Positions 1 to 7,937 of a stretch of 64,000 nt of DNA are shown one piece after another. The position numbers were made by a program, and so were the translations under genes. Numbering within the stretch: position 1 is the stretch's first letter; each line of letters starts with the position of its first letter. Below the pieces are notes generated by a model. That model made no database searches. It was not told the DNA's origin and saw nothing but the letters and a program-made list of their open reading frames with translations. This DNA comes from Archegozetes longisetosus (taxonomy: Eukaryota > Arthropoda > Arachnida > Sarcoptiformes > Trhypochthoniidae). The stretch covers positions 10,887,172 to 10,951,171 of the forward strand of contig JAEMBT020000008.1 of the NCBI GenBank assembly GCA_018873245.2, in the 5' to 3' direction.

Positions 1-77
1 ATAATAATGTTGACTGTTTATCGCGTTATCCTAATATAACAAATCCGCAAGATAAAGATAAAATTGATATAAGCATT

Positions 78-1628
78 ATGCAAATACATCCTTTAGATTT
101 ACCTAAATTACAAGCTGAGGACCCATATTGTCAAAAATTAAAAGAAAAAATCATGGATCCACAAAATAAACTATCAAAACGATACGTAACCGAAAATAAT
201 ACTCTTTATAGAAAGTCAAAGGGAAATCTCCTATTAGTTGTTCCAAAATCAATTAGAAGAGAAATATTGTATTCTTTGCATAATGAACTAGAATCTGGAC
301 ATTTAGGTATCAGTAAAACTTATGCAAAAGTAAGGTCAAGATATGTATGGCCAAGATTGTTCCAATCAGTCCATAATTATGTTAAGAACTGTCTTGATTG
401 TCAAAGACGCAAGCCATTACCTTATAGAGTAAAAGCCCCTTTGCAACCCATACCAGTGTCTATGCCATTCTCCCACATCGGAGTAGATTATTTAGGACCA
501 CTCCCACTTACAGAAAATACTAATTGCAATAATATTATTGTTTGCCTCGATTATGCTACTAGGTGGGCTACTACAGCTGCTGTTAAAGATGCAACAGCTA
601 AATCAATAGCTGAATTCTTCGTGAATTCGATTATAAATATACATGGAGCCCCTTATTATATAACAAGTGATAGAGGTAGTGCTTTCATAGCTGAAGTTAC
701 GCAAGAACTTTTTGAAATGTTCAATACCAAACATATAAGGACTACCAGTTACCATCCGATGAGTAATGGTCTGACAGAACGTTTTAATAGTACATTAGAA
801 GATATGCTTTCGGCATTCGTAAATAAAAATCAAAGAAATTGGGATAAAGTATTACCCCATGTAACTTTTGCTTATAATTGTAGTGTTCAGGAAAGTACAG
901 GCTATTCACCTTTTTATTTGACTTATTTAAGGGAACCAGTTTTCCCAATTGATGTTGTTATGAATAAAAAGTTTAACTATGATGTCAATCAGAGACTGGC
1001 TGATGACATTAAGGAAGCTGGAGAAATAGCTAAGGAGCGTTTGAGTGCAGCTCAGGAATTACAGAAAGAAAGATATGATGCAAAATCTAGAAGTCCTGAC
1101 TTTAAAGTAGGAGATTTAGTGCTAGTATATTATCCCGTGAGAAAGAAAAATAGGTGCAAGAAATTAGAGCATTATTTTTTTGGCCCATATTCGATTATTA
1201 GAATCATAAAAAACTGTGGTTATGAGGTATTAGAAGTCGAACCTAAGCGGAGAAAGCGGTGGGATATTGTACATGGAAACAGACTTAAACCCTATAATGA
1301 AGATTCATTCGACCAGTCTTCTGATGAATTAGTTAAAGAAACGGCCGTAATTGAAAGAAATATAACTCCATTGAATGTGTTGAAGGATGATGTTACAGAC
1401 GCCCACATAAGCACAGAGCAATTAAACGAAGTTGATAAAAATGATGTTATGGAAACAAAAATAATGAGTAATGATAGAGGTTTTTCACCACAGTTAGATG
1501 ACTTGTCAAATAGTGAAATAGCTAGTACAACTAACGAACTAAATGAGTCCGAAAAAATATACTTTAAAACAAGATATGGTAGAAAAGTAAAACCAAATCC
1601 TAGATATGCAGATTATATCATTAATTAA
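78..1628 (+). CDS. Ty3/gypsy integrase (C-terminal part of pol)
   Basis: This encodes the integrase that inserts retroelement cDNA into host chromosomes. An HHCC zinc-binding domain is formed by H68, H75, C105 and C108. The rve catalytic core has D137, D198 and E234, the spacing D-60-D-35-E expected of retroviral and gypsy integrases. A basic C-terminal domain follows at about residues 345-410, then a charged tail ending in a gypsy-like RYGR...NPRYADYI motif. The first ATG at 78 is only the first Met in the frame: coding continues upstream and the true protein is the end of a Pol polyprotein. All visible catalytic residues are intact. It is 174 bp upstream of a dsRNA-binding ORF in another frame. 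Family assignment is secure from the motifs; the clade within Ty3/gypsy is not determined. Confidence 0.92.
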   Translation: MQIHPLDLPKLQAEDPYCQKLKEKIMDPQNKLSKRYVTENNTLYRKSKGNLLLVVPKSIRREILYSLHNELESGHLGISKTYAKVRSRYVWPRLFQSVHNYVKNCLDCQRRKPLPYRVKAPLQPIPVSMPFSHIGVDYLGPLPLTENTNCNNIIVCLDYATRWATTAAVKDATAKSIAEFFVNSIINIHGAPYYITSDRGSAFIAEVTQELFEMFNTKHIRTTSYHPMSNGLTERFNSTLEDMLSAFVNKNQRNWDKVLPHVTFAYNCSVQESTGYSPFYLTYLREPVFPIDVVMNKKFNYDVNQRLADDIKEAGEIAKERLSAAQELQKERYDAKSRSPDFKVGDLVLVYYPVRKKNRCKKLEHYFFGPYSIIRIIKNCGYEVLEVEPKRRKRWDIVHGNRLKPYNEDSFDQSSDELVKETAVIERNITPLNVLKDDVTDAHISTEQLNEVDKNDVMETKIMSNDRGFSPQLDDLSNSEIASTTNELNESEKIYFKTRYGRKVKPNPRYADYIIN

Positions 1629-1762
1629 ATTTTTTATGGATAAATTTAGATAAAAAATTCATGGTTAAAGGATAAAGTATGATGGGGAAAATAAGAAATA
1701 CACGAATACAAGTATTTAAATTAAAATATTCAAAAAAATCTAGAGATACCAAAATGAAGTAA

Positions 1763-2287
1763 AATTTTGTTTTAAATTCAATCATAGATCACATTAGGAC
1801 ATTGAACTATAGCGATAAGATACAATACACAACAGCATTAAATGATTTTTGCCAAAAGAGAAAATTTCCATATCCAAATTATAATATATACTACGATGAC
1901 AAAACATGCGCCTATGTTTGTGAATGCAGATTAAGAACAAGCTTGGGTGACATTTACGCTAGAAGTGAGGGTTCATCTAAGAAAAAAGCGAAAGAATATT
2001 GTTCAAGGAAAACATGCGAAATATTAAATATAAACAGTAAACACAGAAAGAAAACAAAGGTTAATCAGTCAAAATATTCACAACTTTTACTAGAAATAAA
2101 AAACAGAAATTGGACAAAACCTATGATTTTACAAACTTATCATAAATCCACACACAGAGTGATATTTTTACCAGATCAAGAAATAGCAGTGTTAGGTACT
2201 GGTACTGACGTAGAAACGTCAATCGATAGGGCTGCTGAAAAGGTCATGGAAAAGATCAATATCTCAGTAGAAAATAAGTCTAAATGA
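1763..2287 (+). CDS. dsRNA-binding-domain protein encoded by the retroelement (ORF2)
   Basis: The frame is open from 1763 and the useful translation begins near 1802. Counting from 1802, residues 11-75 form a good dsRNA-binding domain: an amphipathic first helix, a proline-tyrosine loop (PYPNY), beta strands with alternating Cys/Val, and a second helix opening with the diagnostic basic cluster SSKKKAKE (58-65). A second, weaker domain-like segment spans about 92-152 and ends in a helix with DRAAEKVMEKI. The family binds dsRNA without sequence specificity. There is no ATG before the domain; the 1802 codon is TTG. The protein is therefore probably made from a spliced RNA or by another non-standard route, or the start is lost. 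Acceptor-like AGs lie at 1787 and 1797, but neither gives an obviously in-frame join. A role as an RNAi suppressor is inference only. Confidence 0.7.
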   Translation, partial: NFVLNSIIDHIRTLNYSDKIQYTTALNDFCQKRKFPYPNYNIYYDDKTCAYVCECRLRTSLGDIYARSEGSSKKKAKEYCSRKTCEILNINSKHRKKTKVNQSKYSQLLLEIKNRNWTKPMILQTYHKSTHRVIFLPDQEIAVLGTGTDVETSIDRAAEKVMEKINISVENKSK

Positions 2288-2865
2288 TGATATGAAATTT
2301 TAATATTATATAAATCTTTTTATTTGCTTACCAAATAGTTTACTATGTTACATAAAAAAAGACATAATTCACATATATATAAATAATGAAAAACAAAAAA
2401 AACCATAATTGATTCCAATTAACACCATATTTCTAAACTGAATGATAATTCAATAAGAATTTGTACCAATAAAGAAATAAATGTTATGTGGAATCATATA
2501 TACTAGTTCGTATAGAGGAAATTTATTTTTACGTTTAGCCTAAAATTTTTTTTTTAATTGAATAAACAAAATAAAAACTTATAAATGCTTAAAATTATAA
2601 AAAAAAAAACAAAAGGGACTACAAATATATATTAGAATATAGAACCCTGACACATAAAGAATATAATTATTAATAGTACATTATGAGTTAAAAAATATTT
2701 AAATCTTTATAACCAGATATTGTTTTACTCATACATAAATTAAATATTATCAAAAAAAATTATTTATGTAAATGTTTCTTTTATAAAACTATCCATGAGG
2801 ATAGTGTAAAGGTTTTTGAGAGTTGTGAAACTCAAGAATTAACCGAAAAATTTCTACTATTACAG
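2288..2865. other. Retroelement spacer between the two dsRNA-binding ORFs
   Basis: This is AT-rich sequence with frequent stops in all frames and no coding run. Its right end, about 2850-2865, is a pyrimidine-rich tract ending TTACAG directly before an ATG, a convincing 3' splice site. The stretch therefore looks like intron sequence removed when the downstream ORF is expressed. Confidence 0.5.
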
Positions 2866-3597
2866 ATGAATCCAGATACGATGAATCATTACAATGTGTT
2901 AAACTGCATGCTCCGAAATTTCAATCGTAATCAGAAAAGAGATAAAGTCATATGGACGATAAATAATCATTACATCAGAAGCATAAAAGATGATTGTTGT
3001 ATAGTCCTTCAAGCGTGCATAACCATAGGTACTTTAATACATAAAATTCATACATTCGGATTTGGTCCATCATTAAATGTGTGTAAAAATGCCGCAGCAA
3101 ATGAAATGTATAGATTATTTATGGCTTATAAAAACAACAAAAAGATACCAAAAACTCCTGTCCCCGCGAAATTTAAGCAATATACGCTTAAAGTAGACAA
3201 ATTAAATACTGAAGAATATAAAAAATTATGGGGTTTATATGAACCAAAAGAAAAACTTGAACCAAGTCCTCTAAAAATACAAAAGCTAGATAGACCGGAA
3301 GCTACAAATAATAACTTTAATAAAAATGTTACCAGAATTTTGAACAATATCGAAAAGACGAAGAAGAACATTAATAATATAAATCTAACATATATCTGTC
3401 CTATATTTTTTAGTGCAATGAAAAATAGAGCCAAACTTTTAACCCACATGCATATTCATTTAGAAAATATTGATATTCTACAATGTACAGAGTGCTCCAA
3501 AAATTTCTCAGTAAATAAAATAAATCCTTATAAAACGAGTAAACAGCGACGTCAGTGTTCAAGTGCAGGATATAGAAGATCAGAAATAGGTGAATAA
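2866..3597 (+). CDS. dsRNA-binding domain plus zinc-finger protein of the retroelement (ORF3, first part)
   Basis: The 243 codons start at an ATG that abuts a strong acceptor (pyrimidine tract then ACAG|ATG), so splicing probably delivers this start. Residues 8-86 read as a second dsRNA-binding domain: a first helix, a beta strand around KVIWTINN, hydrophobic strands around CCIVLQACITIG, and a second helix at SLNVCKNAAANEMYRLF. The usual lysine pair of that helix is reduced to one lysine, so binding may be weakened. A linker rich in Lys/Pro/Asn follows. Then come degenerate C2H2 fingers: C178 with Phe at 181 where Cys is expected, histidines at 194-198, and C207/C210. It stops at TAA 3595-3597, four codons before an in-frame ORF with more fingers. 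It may be one gene broken by two stops, or two exons. Confidence 0.62.
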   Translation: MNPDTMNHYNVLNCMLRNFNRNQKRDKVIWTINNHYIRSIKDDCCIVLQACITIGTLIHKIHTFGFGPSLNVCKNAAANEMYRLFMAYKNNKKIPKTPVPAKFKQYTLKVDKLNTEEYKKLWGLYEPKEKLEPSPLKIQKLDRPEATNNNFNKNVTRILNNIEKTKKNINNINLTYICPIFFSAMKNRAKLLTHMHIHLENIDILQCTECSKNFSVNKINPYKTSKQRRQCSSAGYRRSEIGE

Positions 3598-3609
3598 ATA
3601 TATCAGTGA

Positions 3610-4137
3610 ATGGCATCTCATATTGACTTTCAAATGAATCCATTGTTCAACAATAAAAATACCTATGGTGAATTTGAATGCCCACTGTGCAGTGAAATTT
3701 ACCTTAAAAATACATCTCAACAAAAACATTTTCAACGAAGAAGGTATGTAAATGAATTAGAGTGTGTAGAACACATTTATGATCACTATGGTGCTAATAA
3801 TGTGATGTGTAAATTTTGCGAAAATGAGAAAATTTTTATGAGACTGCCAAATGACTCGTATCAAATTATTAGACACTTATTTACTAAGCACTCGTCCGAA
3901 GCTAGTGTGATTAAAACTTTCAGCAGATTTGACATTTTAAAAATCAAAAATATAAAATTAAATCAGAATCAAATAAAATTCCTCAAGAAGAAATTTAAAA
4001 TCATTAAATTACACTACGTTGGTAAATTAGTAGCTGAATTACTGATTAAAATGGAAGCTAAACACCGAGTCAATATAAGAGGCGTTACTTTAGGTAAACT
4101 AAAAGACAAGCTTATGACATCTACAATAATCACCTAG
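3610..4137 (+). CDS. Zinc-finger protein of the retroelement (ORF3, second part)
   Basis: These 175 codons lie in the same frame as the preceding ORF, separated only by TAA, three codons and TGA. Two zinc-binding clusters are visible: C24/C27 with H55/H59, and C67/C70 with H89/H94. Both have long loops unlike a classic C2H2 array. The C-terminal half (about 100-175) is basic and helix-prone. A TATCAG acceptor-like motif ends at 3606, just before the TGA and ATG, so this may be a separately spliced exon; alternatively two nonsense mutations cut one larger dsRNA-binding/zinc-finger protein. I do not recognise a specific family. It looks like an RNA- or DNA-binding accessory protein of the element. 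Confidence 0.5.
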   Translation: MASHIDFQMNPLFNNKNTYGEFECPLCSEIYLKNTSQQKHFQRRRYVNELECVEHIYDHYGANNVMCKFCENEKIFMRLPNDSYQIIRHLFTKHSSEASVIKTFSRFDILKIKNIKLNQNQIKFLKKKFKIIKLHYVGKLVAELLIKMEAKHRVNIRGVTLGKLKDKLMTSTIIT

Positions 4138-5075
4138 TTAATCTCGCCATGTTATCACGTAGATGTAATAAATTTGTTGGGTATCAACATAAGTTTATGA
4201 AATAAAATAAACTCCACGCATAACATATAGTTTTAAAAAATTATCGTTTGTATCGGATTCATTAAAATGTTTAAATCAGATAAACCAGACTGTTTTGTTC
4301 AGATTTGTTTAACATTCTCAATTAAATGCATACCCTTGGCGAAAGGAAATTTTACATTGACTATCAAAAAAATCAACGAACACGTGTATATTCCAAAATA
4401 AATATCACAGATGATAGTGTTTTTGATGTGAACAATTCAAGTGAACTGTGAATAAATCAAGAGTAGAAGTACAAAGAAAATATAAATTAACTTCTAATAA
4501 TATTGGACATGAACTGAAAATATTATCAAGGAACATTGGCTTATTATTGAAAAGTGTAAAGTGAATGAACTAAAACAGCTTCTAATTCATCATCTAGCAA
4601 TTAAATATAAAGCATGTCTTAGTTCTTCTTTATACTCACCCATCAGCGATATCTGATAAAATTTTTTTTATAAATTTTTTTTAAGTTTTTTTTTAAGAAT
4701 ATAACATATTTTTTTACTATCTTATAAAATATATTTAATCTTTATTAAAGCTATGAATAATACACCGCAAAATTTTTGAAGCTATCCAGATTTAGCTTAG
4801 ATGAACCAAATAAATAGGGAGTATGTTCAACAGCAAATAAGACTTCATTAATCTAATCCTAGAGCAGATAAACGTATTCGAAACAGCCAAAATAATACTA
4901 AAATGCTGAGGCTAACACATTTTACTGTTTAAGGGTTAACGAAAGATTCAAACTGTAGATTATGAAAATTCATAGCTTTAAAAACGTAATAATTTACTAT
5001 AAACAATGTAGCTGAGTGTTTTATCAATTTAATGAAATTTGCTGATCAGGAGCTCAGCTCTCGCCGGGGAGATTT
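4138..5075 (+). other. Retroelement 3' region before the LTR
   Basis: No sizeable ORF is seen. A 41-codon run at 4326-4451 (ATG to TGA) has non-random composition, with a KFYIDYQ...TRVYSKINITDD core, and is followed by shorter open pieces up to about 4620. It may be the remnant of a further accessory gene, which I cannot identify. A purine-rich GGGGAGA at 5067-5073 may be part of the polypurine tract that primes plus-strand synthesis. Confidence 0.35.
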
Positions 5076-5173
5076 TGTCAAAAAAACAAAAATAAAATAA
5101 AAATAAACATACAATCAAACACACACACATACACGCACGTAAGCACACAAATTAAATTATAACCTTTAGTTTA

Positions 5174-5360
5174 ACAAATAGACATAAACAAATAAAAACT
5201 AGATACTTTGACCATTAAATGGTCAAAGTAACAGAACTATAATGCATAAACAAATAGAAACTTTGAATACTTTGACCATTGGATGATCAAAGTAACAGAT
5301 ATAATAGACATAAACAAATAAAAAACTTTAAATGCTTTGACCATTGGATGGTCAAAGTAA
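5174..5360. repeat. Three tandem units, each with a 27-bp palindrome
   Basis: There are three units of about 64-65 bp. Each ends in a palindrome with half-site TACTTTGACCATT: 5204-5230 (perfect, centred on one A), 5268-5294 and 5333-5359 (near-perfect). Units share ACATAAACAAATA before the palindrome. A partial TACTTTGA follows near 5378. They sit 80-240 bp upstream of the LTR TATA box, as enhancer repeats do. TGACC/GGTCA half-sites resemble everted nuclear-receptor sites, but the binding factor is unknown. Confidence 0.75.
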
Positions 5361-5441
5361 CAAAACTGTTTGCGAATACTTTGAACTGTTTGTAAACAAA
5401 TTATGGAAGGTTTTTCGGTGGGAAAATGCTAGACACCAGGG

Positions 5442-5475
5442 TATATAAAGTCGACTGAAATAACCTAAAGGATCA
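5442..5475 (+). promoter_or_regulatory. LTR core promoter (TATA box and initiator)
   Basis: TATATAAA at 5442-5449 is followed at the normal distance of about 30 bp by an initiator-like TCATTCC (predicted start A5475). It lies just downstream of the palindromic repeats and about 100 bp upstream of a poly(A) signal, the layout of an R region. Confidence 0.6.
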
Positions 5476-5657
5476 TTCCTTCTTTTGCAGTGGCAAAGTA
5501 AAGTTGTGCTCCTGATCGCGAAAACTTTAAAAGAAAGTGTTGTTAAATATATGTATGTGTTTGTGAATTTTAAATAAAAATTTTTATGACAAAAACTCTA
5601 TTGTGTATTTGATTTAATTATATTCTTTTCAAAAAAAACGTCCCAACACAGTCTGCG

Positions 5658-5694
5658 TGGTACCAGGAACATGGAATCAAGACAAGCAGTAAGT
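5658..5694 (+). promoter_or_regulatory. Primer-binding site (tRNA-Leu-UAA type), leader ATG and splice donor
   Basis: TGGTACCAGGA at 5658-5668 is the complement expected for the CCA-ended 3' terminus of animal tRNA-Leu(UAA), so it reads as a retroelement primer-binding site. Three bases later an ATG (5671) opens six codons that run into GTAAGT (5689-5694), a consensus splice donor in phase 0. A short spliced leader supplying an AUG is known for subgenomic RNAs of gypsy-like elements. Its position after the LTR means this LTR acts, or once acted, as a 5' LTR; no gag follows. Confidence 0.55.
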
Positions 5695-5699
5695 GGCGT

Positions 5700-7095
5700 T
5701 ATTTTTTTAAACTTTAACACGCATATGTACTGTAAATTGATATCCTCAGACTGGAATTTAATCGAGTCTTAGACTCAACACTTAATTTTCAGTGTCTGAG
5801 GATTAAAAACGATCCCAAAAAAATGTCTCACGTAAAGAATAAACGTGACAATATCAATAATTTAGTCAGTCATAAAACATCTGTATTATTCAGGATTATT
5901 TGCAAAAAACGAAGTCATTGATTAATAAGTATAAATATTGAAACAGTATTCTCTAAATAAATGGTACCAAAATATTTTTCATCTTCAGCAAAGAGAAGCT
6001 ATTGACTTTTCATATGCAAAATTTAACTAAATAATAAAATTGTTGTTCTCATTTTAGTTCATGATATTCTATTTCTTATGATTTTCACGTTGGAAAAGGT
6101 TTTAAAGTTGTAAAATAGGATTTCAACATTTCTCAGTTTTTCCAAATTGGGAACTGTCAGAGATTAGATATTGTGGCCTAAAGACAAAATATAAGATTTC
6201 ATCATTGAATTAAATTTGTATGTGGAAAAGCTGAGATAGTATCTAAATAAATTTTCTTTTTCATAGAAGGCACAAAAACCAAATTTGATGAAAGCCATGA
6301 TATCGAGTCATTTACAATTACTAAAAATTTTAATCTGCTGATAATTCTTTGGATCCTAAAATATATATAATCATATTGGAAGGACAAAGTTAGGAAGTTT
6401 CAAATCTTAATATTTTGAGAAAATTAAAATTCTTGCAAAATGTGCCTCTCCGATATCATAAGTTAAATGCATGGATTTATATATGTTAACTATGAAGTAT
6501 TTGATTTTCATTATCGGTTATTTAATTTTTCAAACAATGGTCTATGGAGTCAGTAGTTACTCACTTTCAAAAATATTACTAATAACTATTACAAGATTGA
6601 AATGCTGCTTCGAATATGATGAAAATATTTTCCTAATGTTTTGAAATGATATTTTAATAATTAAAATCGTTTGAATTAAATTGCTAATTGAATGCGGTTA
6701 ACCCGTTTCTATTTTTGCTTAAAGCCTTGCTTCGAAATATTGACTAAATTTTTAGTAAAAGATTATGGACACTATGTTTGAATATCAGTTTAATTCAATG
6801 TGTATTACATCTGTCCTATAGATTAATCCAATGCCAGTCAATAAATTAAATTACATTAATATCTAAGATAGAAATCCGAAACCCCTTACTATAAGATATT
6901 CAAGTTTGTCAATAATCGTTTTTTAATTACCAAAGTACTGAGCGACCCAGCGGACCCCTTCAAGATATACTAGTTCTAACGACACCATTCTTGCGTTCGT
7001 GTAACGACCAGTTTGAGTTTCAAACAAGTACTCGTACATTTATGTATAGATTCTTGACCGAAGATCACATATTCGTAAAACGTAATTTTGAAATA
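5700..7095. other. Gene-free AT-rich stretch
   Basis: No coding run, RNA gene or repeat that I can support. A small inverted repeat around 5744-5815 (TCCTCAGACTG... and ...CAGTGTCTGAGGA) is the only local structure seen. If the leader at 5658 belongs to a second element, its gag has been deleted here. Confidence 0.4.
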
Positions 7096-7097
7096 AC

Positions 7098-7103
7098 TTT
7101 ATT
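7098..7103 (-). terminator. Poly(A) signal of the methyltransferase gene
   Basis: AATAAA on the - strand, about 47 nt downstream of the stop codon of the isoaspartate methyltransferase gene. Confidence 0.6.
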
Positions 7104-7149
7104 GTAAAAACTTCAATAAAATTATATTTTTAAGAAATTGAACCTGATA

Positions 7150-7876
7150 TTAGCTTCGAAGTTGTGTTTCGAGATCTTTAATTGATCCAAACATGACACT
7201 CAGATGAGATTGTCGTTTAAACGAACCATTATGTTGTTTATCGATTGTGACTAATTGTTGACTAGTACTTGAACCGATCGGTGCAATAAGTCTTCCGCCA
7301 ATTCTTAGCTGATCTAATATTGTTTGAGGCACTTCAGTAACAGCTCCTCCGATGTTAATCACATCATATGGAGCTCCAGATGGGTAACCATTTCTTCCAT
7401 CGCTCACAACAAAATCTACTCTGAGATTAGAAAAGTTTGTATTCAAAACTCCTTTTGACCTATCAATCAATTGTTTCACGTGATCGACACCTATGACTCT
7501 ACCACTTGAACCAACTATTTCTGCCATACCTTAAGATAAAAGATCAAAATCATTTTTGACTTTTTTTATAAATTTTATCTTAATTAAGAATATTTCAAGT
7601 CATACATATAGTTAAATATCCACTTCCAGACCCAATATCGAGAACTGATGAGCCATTCTTCAGATGATCTTTAAGTAGCTCAAGAATGTATGCGTGCATA
7701 TGAGGAGCACTTATAGTAGTTCCGAAGCCAATACCTTTTGGTCCATCATTGTATGGATCGGAGGAACAAAATAGTTTTCTATCCACTGATAGTAAAGTCC
7801 TTTCAACAATCAATGTCTTAATTGATCCTTTTGTTTTGAGTGATTCAACTAATTTTCTTTGTTCAGGACTAGCCAT
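7150..7876 (-). CDS. Pcmt: Protein-L-isoaspartate(D-aspartate) O-methyltransferase
   Basis: This cytosolic repair enzyme uses S-adenosylmethionine to methylate L-isoaspartyl residues in aged proteins, starting their conversion back to aspartate. Exon 1 is 7876-7606 and exon 2 is 7529-7150. The intron 7605-7530 is 76 bp with GT...AG ends, and the join restores GYLTICMAE. The product is 216 residues, close to the usual length of about 225. The family block SAPHMHA follows G-TTI at residues 52-61, and the AdoMet motif I is VLDIGSGSGYL (78-88). Acidic D106 (GVDH) and the YDVINIGGA block with EVPQ also fit. The start is the ATG at 7876; the frame extends upstream only through a TTG. The RNF41-like gene ends 61 bp upstream on the same strand. 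It appears intact and functional. Confidence 0.93.
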
Positions 7877-7937
7877 AATTTCTAAATAATTTGAGGACAA
7901 GATTTGGTACAGAGTAATTTAATTTATCAATTACCAC

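Larger units (their letters stand above)
1..5649 (+). mobile_element. Ty3/gypsy-type LTR retroelement, 3' part
   Basis: The window opens inside the pol gene of an LTR retroelement. In order on the + strand come the integrase end of pol, a spacer, a dsRNA-binding-domain ORF, a second dsRNA-binding/zinc-finger region, about 940 bp without a clear gene, and an LTR-like block ending near 5649. The 5' LTR, gag, protease and reverse transcriptase lie outside the window. The integrase type and the order pol then extra ORFs then LTR fit an errantivirus-like or other Ty3/gypsy element. The extra ORFs occupy the env position but show no signal peptide, fusion peptide or membrane anchor. Pol is open while the downstream ORFs carry some stops, so the copy is partly decayed. 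The exact 3' end is inferred. Confidence 0.7.
5076..5649 (+). repeat. LTR-like block with promoter and poly(A) signal
   Basis: This has the parts of a retroelement LTR in order: a U3 region with three tandem units, TATATAAA at 5442-5449, an initiator-like TCATTCC with the predicted start at about A5475 (30 bp after the TATA box), AATAAA at 5573-5578, and a GT-rich stretch at about 5600-5610. The right edge is placed before CAGTCTGCG and the primer-binding site at 5658. The left edge (TGTC at 5076, after GGGGAGATTT) is a guess from TG...CA ends and the purine tract. A matching second LTR would lie outside the window, so the boundaries cannot be confirmed by comparison. Confidence 0.6.

Noticed and set aside
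3126-3643. Two - strand open frames (3126-3449, 3410-3643)
   Set aside because: They overlap the + strand dsRNA-binding/zinc-finger ORF and have low-complexity hydrophobic composition; antisense shadows.
2866-4137. Envelope (env) gene of an errantivirus
   Set aside because: The position fits, but there is no signal peptide, furin site, fusion peptide or membrane anchor; the content is dsRNA-binding and zinc-finger-like.
5204-5360. Possible CRISPR-like array of palindromic repeats
   Set aside because: Only three units, near-identical spacers, eukaryotic LTR context with TATA box; these are promoter repeats.
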